Shown: piece by piece, positions 34,570-42,355 of the stretch
How positions within the stretch are numbered: the stretch's first letter is position 1
Layout of the letters: the number at the start of each line of letters is the position of its first letter
DNA from: Lachnospiraceae bacterium
GTDB taxonomy: Bacteria; Bacillota; Clostridia; Lachnospirales; Lachnospiraceae
Assembly: GCA_014804245.1 (NCBI GenBank)
Contig: JAAVAE010000058.1
Coordinates: 1-47,549 of the forward strand
DNA length: 47,549 nucleotides
Reading direction: 5' to 3'
The notes under the pieces: model-generated
Databases searched by the model: none
Seen by the model: only the letters and a program-made list of their open reading frames with translations
Told to the model about the DNA's origin: nothing
Made by a program: the position numbers and the translations under genes

Positions 34570-35664
34570 ATGAGAATTATGCCAAACCGGATGGACCGGG
34601 GTTTTTTCAAATATCAGGAAGAATTTGAGGAGAAAGCGCTTGCAATACTTCGCTCAGGATGGTATGTGCTGGGAAAAGAGGTCAGCGGATTTGAAGAAGA
34701 ATTTGCAGCATATACAGGAGCAAATTATTGTGTAGGGCTTGCCAGTGGATTGGATGCCTTGTGGATTGCCTTCCGACTTTTAGGAATCGGAAAAGGCGAC
34801 GAGGTCATTGTGCAGGGAAATACCTATATTGCCAGCGTTATGGGCATCACCATAAATGGGGCGACGCCTGTTTTTGTGGAACCAGATCAGTATTTTGGAA
34901 TGGATGCCGATGAGATAGAAGCGAAAATAACAGATAAGACGAAAGCCGTGCTGGTGACGCATTTATACGGAATCGCGTCTCGGATGGATAAAATCACAGC
35001 AATATGCGAAAAACACCATTTGAAGCTGGTGGAAGACTGTGCCCAGTCTCATGGAGCATGTTATGATGGTCAGATGACAGGTACCTTTGGTGATGTTGGC
35101 TGTTTCTCTTTTTACCCTTCCAAGAATCTGGGAGCTTTTGGAGACGGAGGGGCAGTAGTGGTAAAGGATAAGCAGCTTGCCGATGCGTTTAAAATATTCC
35201 GTAATTATGGAAGCGAAAAAAGATATTGCAATAAAATAGTAGGTGCCAATTCCAGGCTGGATGAATTACAAGCGGGGCTGCTCAGAGTCAGGTTAAAGCA
35301 TTTAAAAGAGTTGACGGAGGAAAAGATCGTGATTGCCAACAGATATACTAGGGAAATCCATAATCCTAGGATTCTGTTGCCGGAGTTGCCAAAGAAGGCA
35401 AGCTGCGTGTGGCATCAGTATGTAATTCGATGCGAGGAGAGAGATAGGCTGATCCATTATCTGGATGAAAAGGAAATAGGGACAATCATCCATTACCCGA
35501 TTCCGCCGCATCTGTCGGAGGCATATGCGTACCTAGGTCATGGAGAAGGTTTTCTGCCTAAGACGGAGCATCTGGCAAAGACGGTGCTTTCCATTCCCAT
35601 GTACAATGGAATGACAGATGAGGAGCAAGAATATGTGATTCGGGCTCTGAATGAATTTGAATGA
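34570..35664 (+). CDS. DegT/DnrJ/EryC1 sugar aminotransferase (FdtB/QdtB-like)
   Basis: This 364-residue PLP enzyme of the DegT family transfers amino nitrogen from glutamate to a keto sugar. FSFYPSKNLGAFGDGG carries the PLP Lys185. VEDCAQSHGA (about 154-163) and YGIASRMD are also family features. With the FdtA/QdtA-like ketoisomerase immediately downstream, it most likely makes a dTDP-3-amino-3,6-dideoxyhexose (Fuc3N or Qui3N type). The ring configuration cannot be read from sequence by eye. AGGAG (34556-34560) is 9 bases before ATG 34570 and only 3 before ATG 34564, so 34570 is preferred. Confidence 0.88.
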   Translation: MRIMPNRMDRGFFKYQEEFEEKALAILRSGWYVLGKEVSGFEEEFAAYTGANYCVGLASGLDALWIAFRLLGIGKGDEVIVQGNTYIASVMGITINGATPVFVEPDQYFGMDADEIEAKITDKTKAVLVTHLYGIASRMDKITAICEKHHLKLVEDCAQSHGACYDGQMTGTFGDVGCFSFYPSKNLGAFGDGGAVVVKDKQLADAFKIFRNYGSEKRYCNKIVGANSRLDELQAGLLRVRLKHLKELTEEKIVIANRYTREIHNPRILLPELPKKASCVWHQYVIRCEERDRLIHYLDEKEIGTIIHYPIPPHLSEAYAYLGHGEGFLPKTEHLAKTVLSIPMYNGMTDEEQEYVIRALNEFE

Positions 35665-35674
35665 GGTTAAACAT

Positions 35675-36088
35675 ATGAATTTGAGAGAAAAGTGTCCAAT
35701 CATACATTTTGATGACCTGGGAGACGAGCGGGGCAAGCTGGTCGTGATTGAAGGCGGACAGTCGATTCCTTTTGATGTGAAGCGTGTGTTCTATATTTAC
35801 GATTCAGATGACACGGTGGTCAGGGGGCAACACGCAAACAGGGAATCGGAATTTGTTCTGATTAATGTGGCGGGCAGAAGTAAAGTGCGGATTACGGATG
35901 GCGAGGAAGAATTTGTGGTAGAACTTGACCGTCCCATGACGGGCGTATATATTCCGAAGATGATCTGGAAGGATATGTATGATTTTTCCGAGGATTCTAT
36001 TCTTTTGGTATTGGCAAGCACTCACTATGACGGAACTGAGTATATCCGCAATTATGAGGAATATCTGAAAGAGGTTAAGAAAAAATGA
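35675..36088 (+). CDS. FdtA/QdtA-like dTDP-6-deoxyhexose 3,4-ketoisomerase
   Basis: This 137-residue cupin resembles WxcM-like ketoisomerases that turn dTDP-4-keto-6-deoxyglucose into the 3-keto sugar used by the aminotransferase upstream. VKRVFYIYDSDD, VVRGQHANRESEF and VYIPKMIWKDMYDFS are family features. Characterised FdtA has HAH in the RGxHAH motif; here it is His53-Ala-Asn55. This loses the second His and could alter rate or product configuration. GAGG lies 8 bases before ATG 35675. An ATG at 35651 overlapping the previous gene is rejected. No dTDP-glucose synthesis genes are seen in the window. Confidence 0.85.
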   Translation: MNLREKCPIIHFDDLGDERGKLVVIEGGQSIPFDVKRVFYIYDSDDTVVRGQHANRESEFVLINVAGRSKVRITDGEEEFVVELDRPMTGVYIPKMIWKDMYDFSEDSILLVLASTHYDGTEYIRNYEEYLKEVKKK

Positions 36089-37101
36089 TGACATTCTGTA
36101 CGCTGTTTGACAGTTATTATCTGGATAAGGGATTAACTCTTTACCGCTCGCTGGAGAATTGTAGCGAAGAGTTTCGGTTATATATTTTCTGTTTTGATGA
36201 TAAATCTTATGAGGTTCTTAACGCACTTAAGCTGAAGCATGCAGTGATTACGCATCACTCTGAGATAGAAGATGAAGAGTTGCTGCGGCTGAAGAAAGAG
36301 CGTTCCAAAGCGGAGTACTGCTGGACCTGTACGCCTGTCATTATTGAATATGTGTTGAAACATTATAAAGAGCCGGACTGCACTTATATTGATGCAGATT
36401 TATATTTCTTTCAGAATCCGCAGGTTTTGTTCGATGAAATGAAAGACGCAGGGGCAAATATTGTAATCACGGAGCATCGCTTCAAAGATAACTGGAATGG
36501 CAGAAGGTTATGTAAAAGGAGCGGCAGATATTGTGTAGAGTTCAATTACTTTGACCAGTCGGAAAATGCATGGGAAGCGCTTACGTGGTGGAAGAAAAAA
36601 TGCTTTGAATGGTGCTTTCATTTGTATGAGCCTGAACGAATGGGAGATCAGAAGTATCTGGAAAAATTCCCGCAGCTATTTCAAGGCGTGCATGAGCTTA
36701 AGCACCTTGGAGGGGGTGTAGCGCCATGGAATCTGGGGCAGTATAAATTAAGAAGAGCCGGAAATGACAGACCGATTTTAATAGAGAAGAAGACGGGAGA
36801 GGAATTCCCGCTAATATTTTATCACTTTCAGAATATTCGTTATTTAAGTGAGAATATGGTAAATATAAGTTCAGGAACCCATTCTAAAGAGACGAAGGAT
36901 GCAATTTACAGACCCTATCTGGCAAAGATTGAGGAAAGCCGCCAACAATTGAAGGATTATGGAATAACTTTCAGTGTGAAGAAAATTTATTCCAGCAATA
37001 AACTAATAGCATTTTTACAAGGGAATGTACTGCGTTTTAAAGTAAAGAGTATTTCGGACGTTTATCAATTGAAGCAGTTTCGGAGTATGGAGATCAAATG
37101 A
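36085..37101 (+). CDS. Putative nucleotide-diphospho-sugar transferase
   Basis: This 338-residue protein has MMTFCTLFDSYYLDKGLTLY, an opening like GT8-like and related GT-A proteins, and YIDADLYFF, where DAD is the likely metal site. HLGGGVAPWNL and FYHFQNIR follow in the C-terminal half and would frame the acceptor. It probably adds one sugar; I cannot give a numbered family with confidence. It is coupled to the ketoisomerase gene by a 4-base overlap. GAGG lies upstream at about 10 bases. Confidence 0.75.
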   Translation: MMTFCTLFDSYYLDKGLTLYRSLENCSEEFRLYIFCFDDKSYEVLNALKLKHAVITHHSEIEDEELLRLKKERSKAEYCWTCTPVIIEYVLKHYKEPDCTYIDADLYFFQNPQVLFDEMKDAGANIVITEHRFKDNWNGRRLCKRSGRYCVEFNYFDQSENAWEALTWWKKKCFEWCFHLYEPERMGDQKYLEKFPQLFQGVHELKHLGGGVAPWNLGQYKLRRAGNDRPILIEKKTGEEFPLIFYHFQNIRYLSENMVNISSGTHSKETKDAIYRPYLAKIEESRQQLKDYGITFSVKKIYSSNKLIAFLQGNVLRFKVKSISDVYQLKQFRSMEIK

Positions 37102-37111
37102 GGGATGAGAT

Positions 37112-37891
37112 ATGCATGCAGGATTTAAAAAAGTAAAGATAACCCTACTCATCCTATCGGTCATTTTGATTATTTCTGGAGTGATATTAGCGGCAGCAAT
37201 GCGGTCAGATGCCCATACACTGCGGGTTCTTATCGTAGGGGATTCTATTGGAGAAGGCGCCGGTGCAAGTGATCCTTCCTGCAGGCTCATAACGATTCTG
37301 GAAAGTTCCCAGCGGGACTATACAGAAAAAATCAGAACCATTGAAAGCCTGAGTGCTCATTATGGGGCATATGTAGCAGATACTATTGCAGCCTTTAAGG
37401 ACAGTAAAAAATCTTACGAGGAATTGTGTGATGACGGAACGCACCCTAACGATGCAGGACAGAAGATATATTATGAGACAGTAAAAATGGTGATGGATGA
37501 TATTTACAGTCAGAGGGATATGCCGGAAGTGCGCAGGCCGAATCCGGTCAATCCGGAGATAGCAGGCTTTAAAAATTTCAGATATTATCCGGCAGAGCAG
37601 TTTAAGAAAACAGAAGAATATGCATATGAACTGGAAATGAGGCTTCCCGCAGGCAGGCTGGGGATAGATTACACAACGGTTAAAGGGATAAATCTGATTA
37701 CGTTGTATGCAGATGAGAAGAGAATCTGTGAAAAAGAGATTGGATGGAACAATGATTTTACACTGGACTTTATTGAAGTCATGGAGGATACATGTGAAGT
37801 GAATTCAAAAATAAGAATTGTGTTTTCTTCAAAGGAACAGATGGAAGCTTTTCATGGCATGACTGTAAATGAATATGAGGTATCAAAATGA
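37112..37891 (+). CDS. SGNH hydrolase-like protein lacking its middle part
   Basis: This 259-residue protein has an N-terminal membrane segment (about 8-29), then IVGDSIGEGAG with Ser45 (block I) and DDGTHPND with Asp108 and His111 (block V). Only about 65 residues separate the nucleophile and the Asp/His pair, whereas SGNH esterases of this kind usually have well over 120, carrying blocks II and III (Gly and GxND). The join falls around residues 57-62. The reading frame is intact, so it looks like an in-frame loss. A C-terminal beta-rich part (about 145-259) follows. It may be inactive, or function with the missing oxyanion residues supplied differently. GAGGG lies 7 bases before ATG 37112. 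Confidence 0.7.
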   Translation: MHAGFKKVKITLLILSVILIISGVILAAAMRSDAHTLRVLIVGDSIGEGAGASDPSCRLITILESSQRDYTEKIRTIESLSAHYGAYVADTIAAFKDSKKSYEELCDDGTHPNDAGQKIYYETVKMVMDDIYSQRDMPEVRRPNPVNPEIAGFKNFRYYPAEQFKKTEEYAYELEMRLPAGRLGIDYTTVKGINLITLYADEKRICEKEIGWNNDFTLDFIEVMEDTCEVNSKIRIVFSSKEQMEAFHGMTVNEYEVSK

Positions 37892-38673
37892 AAAACGTAA
37901 AAGAAAAATTAAAATTGCACAACGTGACATTGGCGGCAATGACCAGCGTCAGTGTGTATGAAACCGTAAAGGCGCTGCAGTACAGCATGCGGGGGATTGA
38001 GTTTGGAGAAGTGGTGCTGATTACCCATAAGAAACCCTGGTATCTTCCCAAAGAGATTACCTATAAGCACACAGATAAATTGACGAACATTGACGACTTC
38101 AACTACAAGATCGCATATGATTTATGCGATTTCATTGATACAGAATATGTATTGCTGGTGCATCATGATGGATTTGTGATTCATCCGGAAAAGTGGAGAG
38201 ATGAATTTTTCGAATATGATTATATTGGTTCTCCATGGCCGATTCCGTCAGATGGAAAGATGCATTGCTTCCATGATGTGTACGGAAACTGGGTGAGAGT
38301 GGGGAACAGTGTAGGTCTTCGCAGCAAACAGCTGCTGGAATTTCCAAGGAAGGCAAATCTTGAGTGGACAAGGGATGAGGAAGGTCTCTATAATGAGGAT
38401 ATTTTTCTATGTTGCCGCCACAAGCATGATATTGAGGCAGCAGGCATGAAAATAGCACCCCTTGAGGTGGCAAAATACTTTGGGCATGAAATGACCATAC
38501 CGGAAATTGAGGATGTGGATGCGCCCTTTTTGTTCCATAAATGGTATGGAAGAAATGCGGGCTACCCAAGGTTTGTGAATCCCATCTATCTTCCATGGCT
38601 TATGGTAAAGAAAGTACTGCGCCCGTTTGTTCATAAATATAGGAGATGGAAACAGGAAAAATCGGGGCAATAA
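37888..38673 (+). CDS. DUF5672 family protein, likely glycosyltransferase
   Basis: This 261-residue protein is a paralogue of the DUF5672 protein at 9699. Shared runs include NVTLAAMTSVSVYETVKA, MRGIEFGEVVLITHKKPW, YDYIGSPWPIP, VGNSVGLRSKQLLEFPRKA and FGHEMTIPE. The C-terminus is basic. Function is unproven, and the family is placed near glycosyltransferases. It is coupled to the SGNH-like gene by an ATGA overlap and precedes a GT11 and an ABC exporter, mirroring the start of the operon. Similarity is also visible at the DNA level over the first 150 bases, pointing to a duplication. Confidence 0.8.
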   Translation: MKNVKEKLKLHNVTLAAMTSVSVYETVKALQYSMRGIEFGEVVLITHKKPWYLPKEITYKHTDKLTNIDDFNYKIAYDLCDFIDTEYVLLVHHDGFVIHPEKWRDEFFEYDYIGSPWPIPSDGKMHCFHDVYGNWVRVGNSVGLRSKQLLEFPRKANLEWTRDEEGLYNEDIFLCCRHKHDIEAAGMKIAPLEVAKYFGHEMTIPEIEDVDAPFLFHKWYGRNAGYPRFVNPIYLPWLMVKKVLRPFVHKYRRWKQEKSGQ

Positions 38674-38687
38674 GTGAGGAAAGAGCA

Positions 38688-39566
38688 ATGATACAGCATG
38701 TTGTAAGGATCAGCGACGGATTGGGAAACCAGATGTTTCAGTATGCATTTGCCTATGCGTTGGCAAGAAAAACCGGTGTCAGGGTTTTGATTGATCCCTT
38801 ATTTTGGGGGACATCTCTGAGGAAATATCAGCTGGAAGAATTCAAGGTGACCAACACGGAGCGCCTAGTGTGTAAAGCATGGGATTATATTTTGGGCTTT
38901 GGACCAAGAAATGGCAGAAGATTTAAGGATAAATACCGGCAGAGGCTGATTCAGAAAAAGTATCAGTTGATAGAAGAAAAGCAGATTATGCATTATGATG
39001 AAGCCATGGGAAATCAGGAAAAATCCAGTTTTTACATGGGGTTCTGGCAGGCTCCTGAATATTTTGAGGAGTATTATGACGAACTGAAATCCCAGTTCAC
39101 TCGTAAGAAGGACCTTTCATCCGAAGGGATGGAATATCAGCGGCAGATTCAAAGCGGAGTCAGCGTAGCGATGCATATCCGGCGTACGGACTATGTGCGG
39201 GAGGAAGGGAATGTAACGCTTCAACTTGATTTTTACAGCAAGGCACTGCATAAAATGTGCAGCCAGGTGAGCGACTTTCAGTTATTTATTTTTACAGATG
39301 ATAAAGATTTTGTAAAAGAAAATTTTCGGCTTCGGGAATTTATCCTGGTGGAGGGAGTTTGTGACTTGGATGAATTCGAGCTGATGCGTCAGTGTAACCA
39401 TCATATTGTTGCAAATAGTACGTTCAGCTGGTGGGCAGCTTATCTTGGAGAGGATAAGGGCGGAATCGTGTATGCCCCTCATACGGGCATTTGGTCGGAT
39501 GAATTTTACCCGAAAGAATGGAATCTGATTGACACGCGGACGGCAGATTCAGGAAGTGATTTTTAG
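38688..39566 (+). CDS. GT11 alpha-1,2-fucosyltransferase-like protein
   Basis: This 292-residue GT11 protein has ISDGLGNQMFQYAFAYALA, HIRRTDY (163-169) and NSTFSWWAAYL. The HxRR Arg pair and the Asp are kept, so it should bind GDP-fucose. It differs from the other GT11 copies in this window and is closest in pattern to the classic H-antigen-type bacterial enzymes. GAGG lies 8 bases before ATG 38688, so the in-frame ATG at 38646 (inside the DUF5672 gene) is rejected. The next gene begins 8 bases after its stop. Confidence 0.88.
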   Translation: MIQHVVRISDGLGNQMFQYAFAYALARKTGVRVLIDPLFWGTSLRKYQLEEFKVTNTERLVCKAWDYILGFGPRNGRRFKDKYRQRLIQKKYQLIEEKQIMHYDEAMGNQEKSSFYMGFWQAPEYFEEYYDELKSQFTRKKDLSSEGMEYQRQIQSGVSVAMHIRRTDYVREEGNVTLQLDFYSKALHKMCSQVSDFQLFIFTDDKDFVKENFRLREFILVEGVCDLDEFELMRQCNHHIVANSTFSWWAAYLGEDKGGIVYAPHTGIWSDEFYPKEWNLIDTRTADSGSDF

Positions 39567-39574
39567 GAGACGTT

Positions 39575-41335
39575 ATGATGAACAAAGTGAAAAAGTTTAC
39601 GGAGCAGGTAAAATATATTTTTGACGGCAGGCAGAAAGTCCAGCTATTGGCCTTGCTCTTCATAGTGATATTTACTACCTTTATAGAACTTTTGGGCGTA
39701 TCGGCGATTATGCCGCTTGTAGAAGTGATGATGGATGTCAACAGTATTCAGACGACCCCTTACTTAAACGCGATTTATCAGTTTTTTGGCTTTGACAGTC
39801 CTACCAGTTTTTTGATTTTTTTATCCGCGGTACTGATTGTGGTCTACTGGGTGAAGAATATTTTTGTTGCAATTTCATACAATCTGCAATACAAATTTAC
39901 CTTTAGTAATCAGAAAAGAATGGCATATAAAATGCTTGAGTGCTACCTGAATCAGCCCTACTTTTTCCACCTTTCTCATAACAGTGCGGAATTGATAAGG
40001 AGTATCAATACAGATATCGTTATGATGTTCCAGGGGATACTTTCTATCCTGCAGTTCTTTGCAGAAATGCTGGTCTGTGTTGTCTTAGGGGCATACCTAT
40101 TTGTCAGAGACCCGGAAATTATGTCGATTTTGATTATATTTATGATTGCCTTTGTTATTTTCTTTGCAAAGAAGTTTAAATCTTACCTTAGCTACATAGG
40201 GGAAGAAGACCGCAAATATGCAGCAGGAATCGTTAAATGGCTCCAACAGTCCTTCGGGGGATTGAAGGAGACAAAAATTATGCACAGGGAAAAATTTTTC
40301 CTAGGAAAGTTTGAGAAAGAATATGGGGAGTGGGCTGATCTGGAAAAGATCTACAGGGACCTCCAGATGATACCCAAGCCTATTATGGAAACATTGTGTA
40401 TTACAGCGATTATGATAGCAATTATCCTAAAGCTTTTAAATGGAGCGGAAGGGGCATCTTTTGTGACTACGATATCAGCATTTGCAGTTGCTGCGTTCAG
40501 ACTGCTTCCCTCATTTAACAGAATCACCAATTATATAAGCGTTATTTTGTTCAATTTCCCGGCGTTTGAGGCAGTTTATCATGATCTAAAGAAGATTGAT
40601 GAAGTGTCTAAGGAAAGCTATGAGCTGATGAATGAAGACGAAGCAGTTCTATCTCTGAACAACAGTATTCGCATGGAACATATCTCTTATAAATATCCTT
40701 CAGGCGAGGATTTTGTACTTCGTGATGTGAATGTTGAGATTCCGAAAAATAAGTCGGTGGCGCTTATTGGTCCTTCCGGAGCTGGAAAGACCACTCTTGC
40801 TGATTTAATCCTGGGGGCATTGGAGCCTACATCAGGAACTATTTATATTGATGAGACGAATGCCTTTGAACATCTCTGGGCATGGCAAAAAAATGTAGGT
40901 TATATTCCCCAGAGCATCTATCTGATGGATGATACCATCCGCAACAACATCATTTATGGAGCAGAAACGGATGTGGATGATGAACGGCTGATGAGAGCGG
41001 TGGAAGAGGCGCAGCTGAAAGAATTCATTGAGACTTTAAGTGAAGGTCTGGATACAGAAATTGGAGAGAGAGGCATCCGCTTGTCTGGAGGTCAGAGGCA
41101 GCGAATCGGAATTGCTAGGGCGCTTTATTCCAATCCACAGGTTCTTGTACTGGATGAAGCTACATCAGCATTAGACAATGATACAGAAAAAGCGGTAATG
41201 GAAGCTATTGAATCCTTATCAGGAAATAAGACCTTGATCATTATCGCGCATCGCCTTACCACAGTAAAGAATTGCGATATAAAATATGAAGTAAAAAACG
41301 GAACAGTGCATTTAGTGAAATTGGATGAGATTTAA
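39575..41335 (+). CDS. PglK-like ABC exporter (fused permease and ATPase)
   Basis: This 586-residue half-transporter is a paralogue of the one at 6856. It has an N-terminal permease domain (about 20-330) and an ATPase domain with GPSGAGKT near 400, RLSGGQRQRIGIARALYS, VLVLDEATSALDND and IIIAHRL. It probably flips a lipid-linked glycan as a homodimer, although a heterodimer with the first copy is possible. GGAG lies 5 bases before ATG 39575. It sits next to GT11 and DUF5672 genes in reverse order compared with the first copy. Confidence 0.9.
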   Translation: MMNKVKKFTEQVKYIFDGRQKVQLLALLFIVIFTTFIELLGVSAIMPLVEVMMDVNSIQTTPYLNAIYQFFGFDSPTSFLIFLSAVLIVVYWVKNIFVAISYNLQYKFTFSNQKRMAYKMLECYLNQPYFFHLSHNSAELIRSINTDIVMMFQGILSILQFFAEMLVCVVLGAYLFVRDPEIMSILIIFMIAFVIFFAKKFKSYLSYIGEEDRKYAAGIVKWLQQSFGGLKETKIMHREKFFLGKFEKEYGEWADLEKIYRDLQMIPKPIMETLCITAIMIAIILKLLNGAEGASFVTTISAFAVAAFRLLPSFNRITNYISVILFNFPAFEAVYHDLKKIDEVSKESYELMNEDEAVLSLNNSIRMEHISYKYPSGEDFVLRDVNVEIPKNKSVALIGPSGAGKTTLADLILGALEPTSGTIYIDETNAFEHLWAWQKNVGYIPQSIYLMDDTIRNNIIYGAETDVDDERLMRAVEEAQLKEFIETLSEGLDTEIGERGIRLSGGQRQRIGIARALYSNPQVLVLDEATSALDNDTEKAVMEAIESLSGNKTLIIIAHRLTTVKNCDIKYEVKNGTVHLVKLDEI

Positions 41336-42350
41336 AAAATATTGGAGTATAGATGCAGATATGAATAAGAAGTTTAAGTGGAAGTTATATGAAAAACGCT
41401 CTCAATTTAGAAATTTTTATTTTCATAAAGTAATAAGAAGACATATTTTTGAAAAATACTTTGATATAGATCCGGTGATTCCTTTTTATGCCAATCAATG
41501 GGTTATGGGTAAAAAAAAGACAAATTGCTGGATTGCAGATAAAATTAGAGAAGGAACACCCTTCATGGCAGGCAGATTTGGCAACACAGAACTTTCGGTT
41601 ATGACAAGCGTTTTGAAAAGACGTATGTTTGGAGATGAACCGGAAATACAGGAGCGTTTTGAGGAATGGTTTCATAATCTGGGAGAGTTATCAGGATTTT
41701 TTCCAGAAGATCCGGTTTTGGCAGAAAAATTTACGGATTTGATGCTGGATTCATGTAAGGATGTGGATATACTGGCAATGTATCATTGTTACATGGATGA
41801 TTATGTAATTACTGAATATATGCCGAAAACAAGGGTCTCTTTTCTAAATAATATCGAGCCATGGAGGTGCCGGAAGCCATGGACCGCCGCCCTTAAAGGA
41901 AAAAAAGTGTTGGTAATTCATCCATTTGAAGAATCGATTAAAGAGCAGTATCGGAAGCATGACCTATTGTTCCCCGGGACGGAGGTTCTGCCTGATTTTG
42001 AGCTAAAGACATTAAAAGCTGTTCAGACCATTGCAGGAGAAAAGGATGAGCGTTTTGCAACGTGGTTTGATGCTCTGGACTATATGTATCAGGAAGCCTT
42101 GAAGATCGATTTTGATGTTGCGATTTTAGGATGCGGAGCATATGGATTTCCGTTAGCGGTAAAGCTGAAAAATGCTGGAAAACAAGCAGTGCATATGGGT
42201 GGAGTAACACAAATTCTTTTTGGCATCAAGGGAAGACGCTGGATTGATAATCCAAGATCCGGAATAAAGTTTAATGAGGCATGGATATATCCTAAAGAAA
42301 GCGAAACACCAAAAAATTGTAAGGTAGTTGAAAATCATTGTTATTGGTAA
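41325..42350 (+). CDS. GT-D fold-like putative glycosyltransferase
   Basis: This 341-residue protein has FMAGRFGNTELSVM, similar to the RYGDGE-type motif of GT-D (DUF1792) enzymes, where the acidic residues bind metal. It also has VLVIHPFEESIKEQY and VAILGCGAYGFPLAVKLK followed by HMGGVTQILFGIKGRRW. The last three runs recur in proteins from many polysaccharide loci. A sugar-transfer role is likely, with donor unknown. The start overlaps the ABC exporter by 11 bases and lacks a clear ribosome binding site. ATG 41361 is a possible later start. The gene is more AT-rich than those before it. Confidence 0.68.
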   Translation: MRFKKYWSIDADMNKKFKWKLYEKRSQFRNFYFHKVIRRHIFEKYFDIDPVIPFYANQWVMGKKKTNCWIADKIREGTPFMAGRFGNTELSVMTSVLKRRMFGDEPEIQERFEEWFHNLGELSGFFPEDPVLAEKFTDLMLDSCKDVDILAMYHCYMDDYVITEYMPKTRVSFLNNIEPWRCRKPWTAALKGKKVLVIHPFEESIKEQYRKHDLLFPGTEVLPDFELKTLKAVQTIAGEKDERFATWFDALDYMYQEALKIDFDVAILGCGAYGFPLAVKLKNAGKQAVHMGGVTQILFGIKGRRWIDNPRSGIKFNEAWIYPKESETPKNCKVVENHCYW

Positions 42351-42355
42351 AGTAT

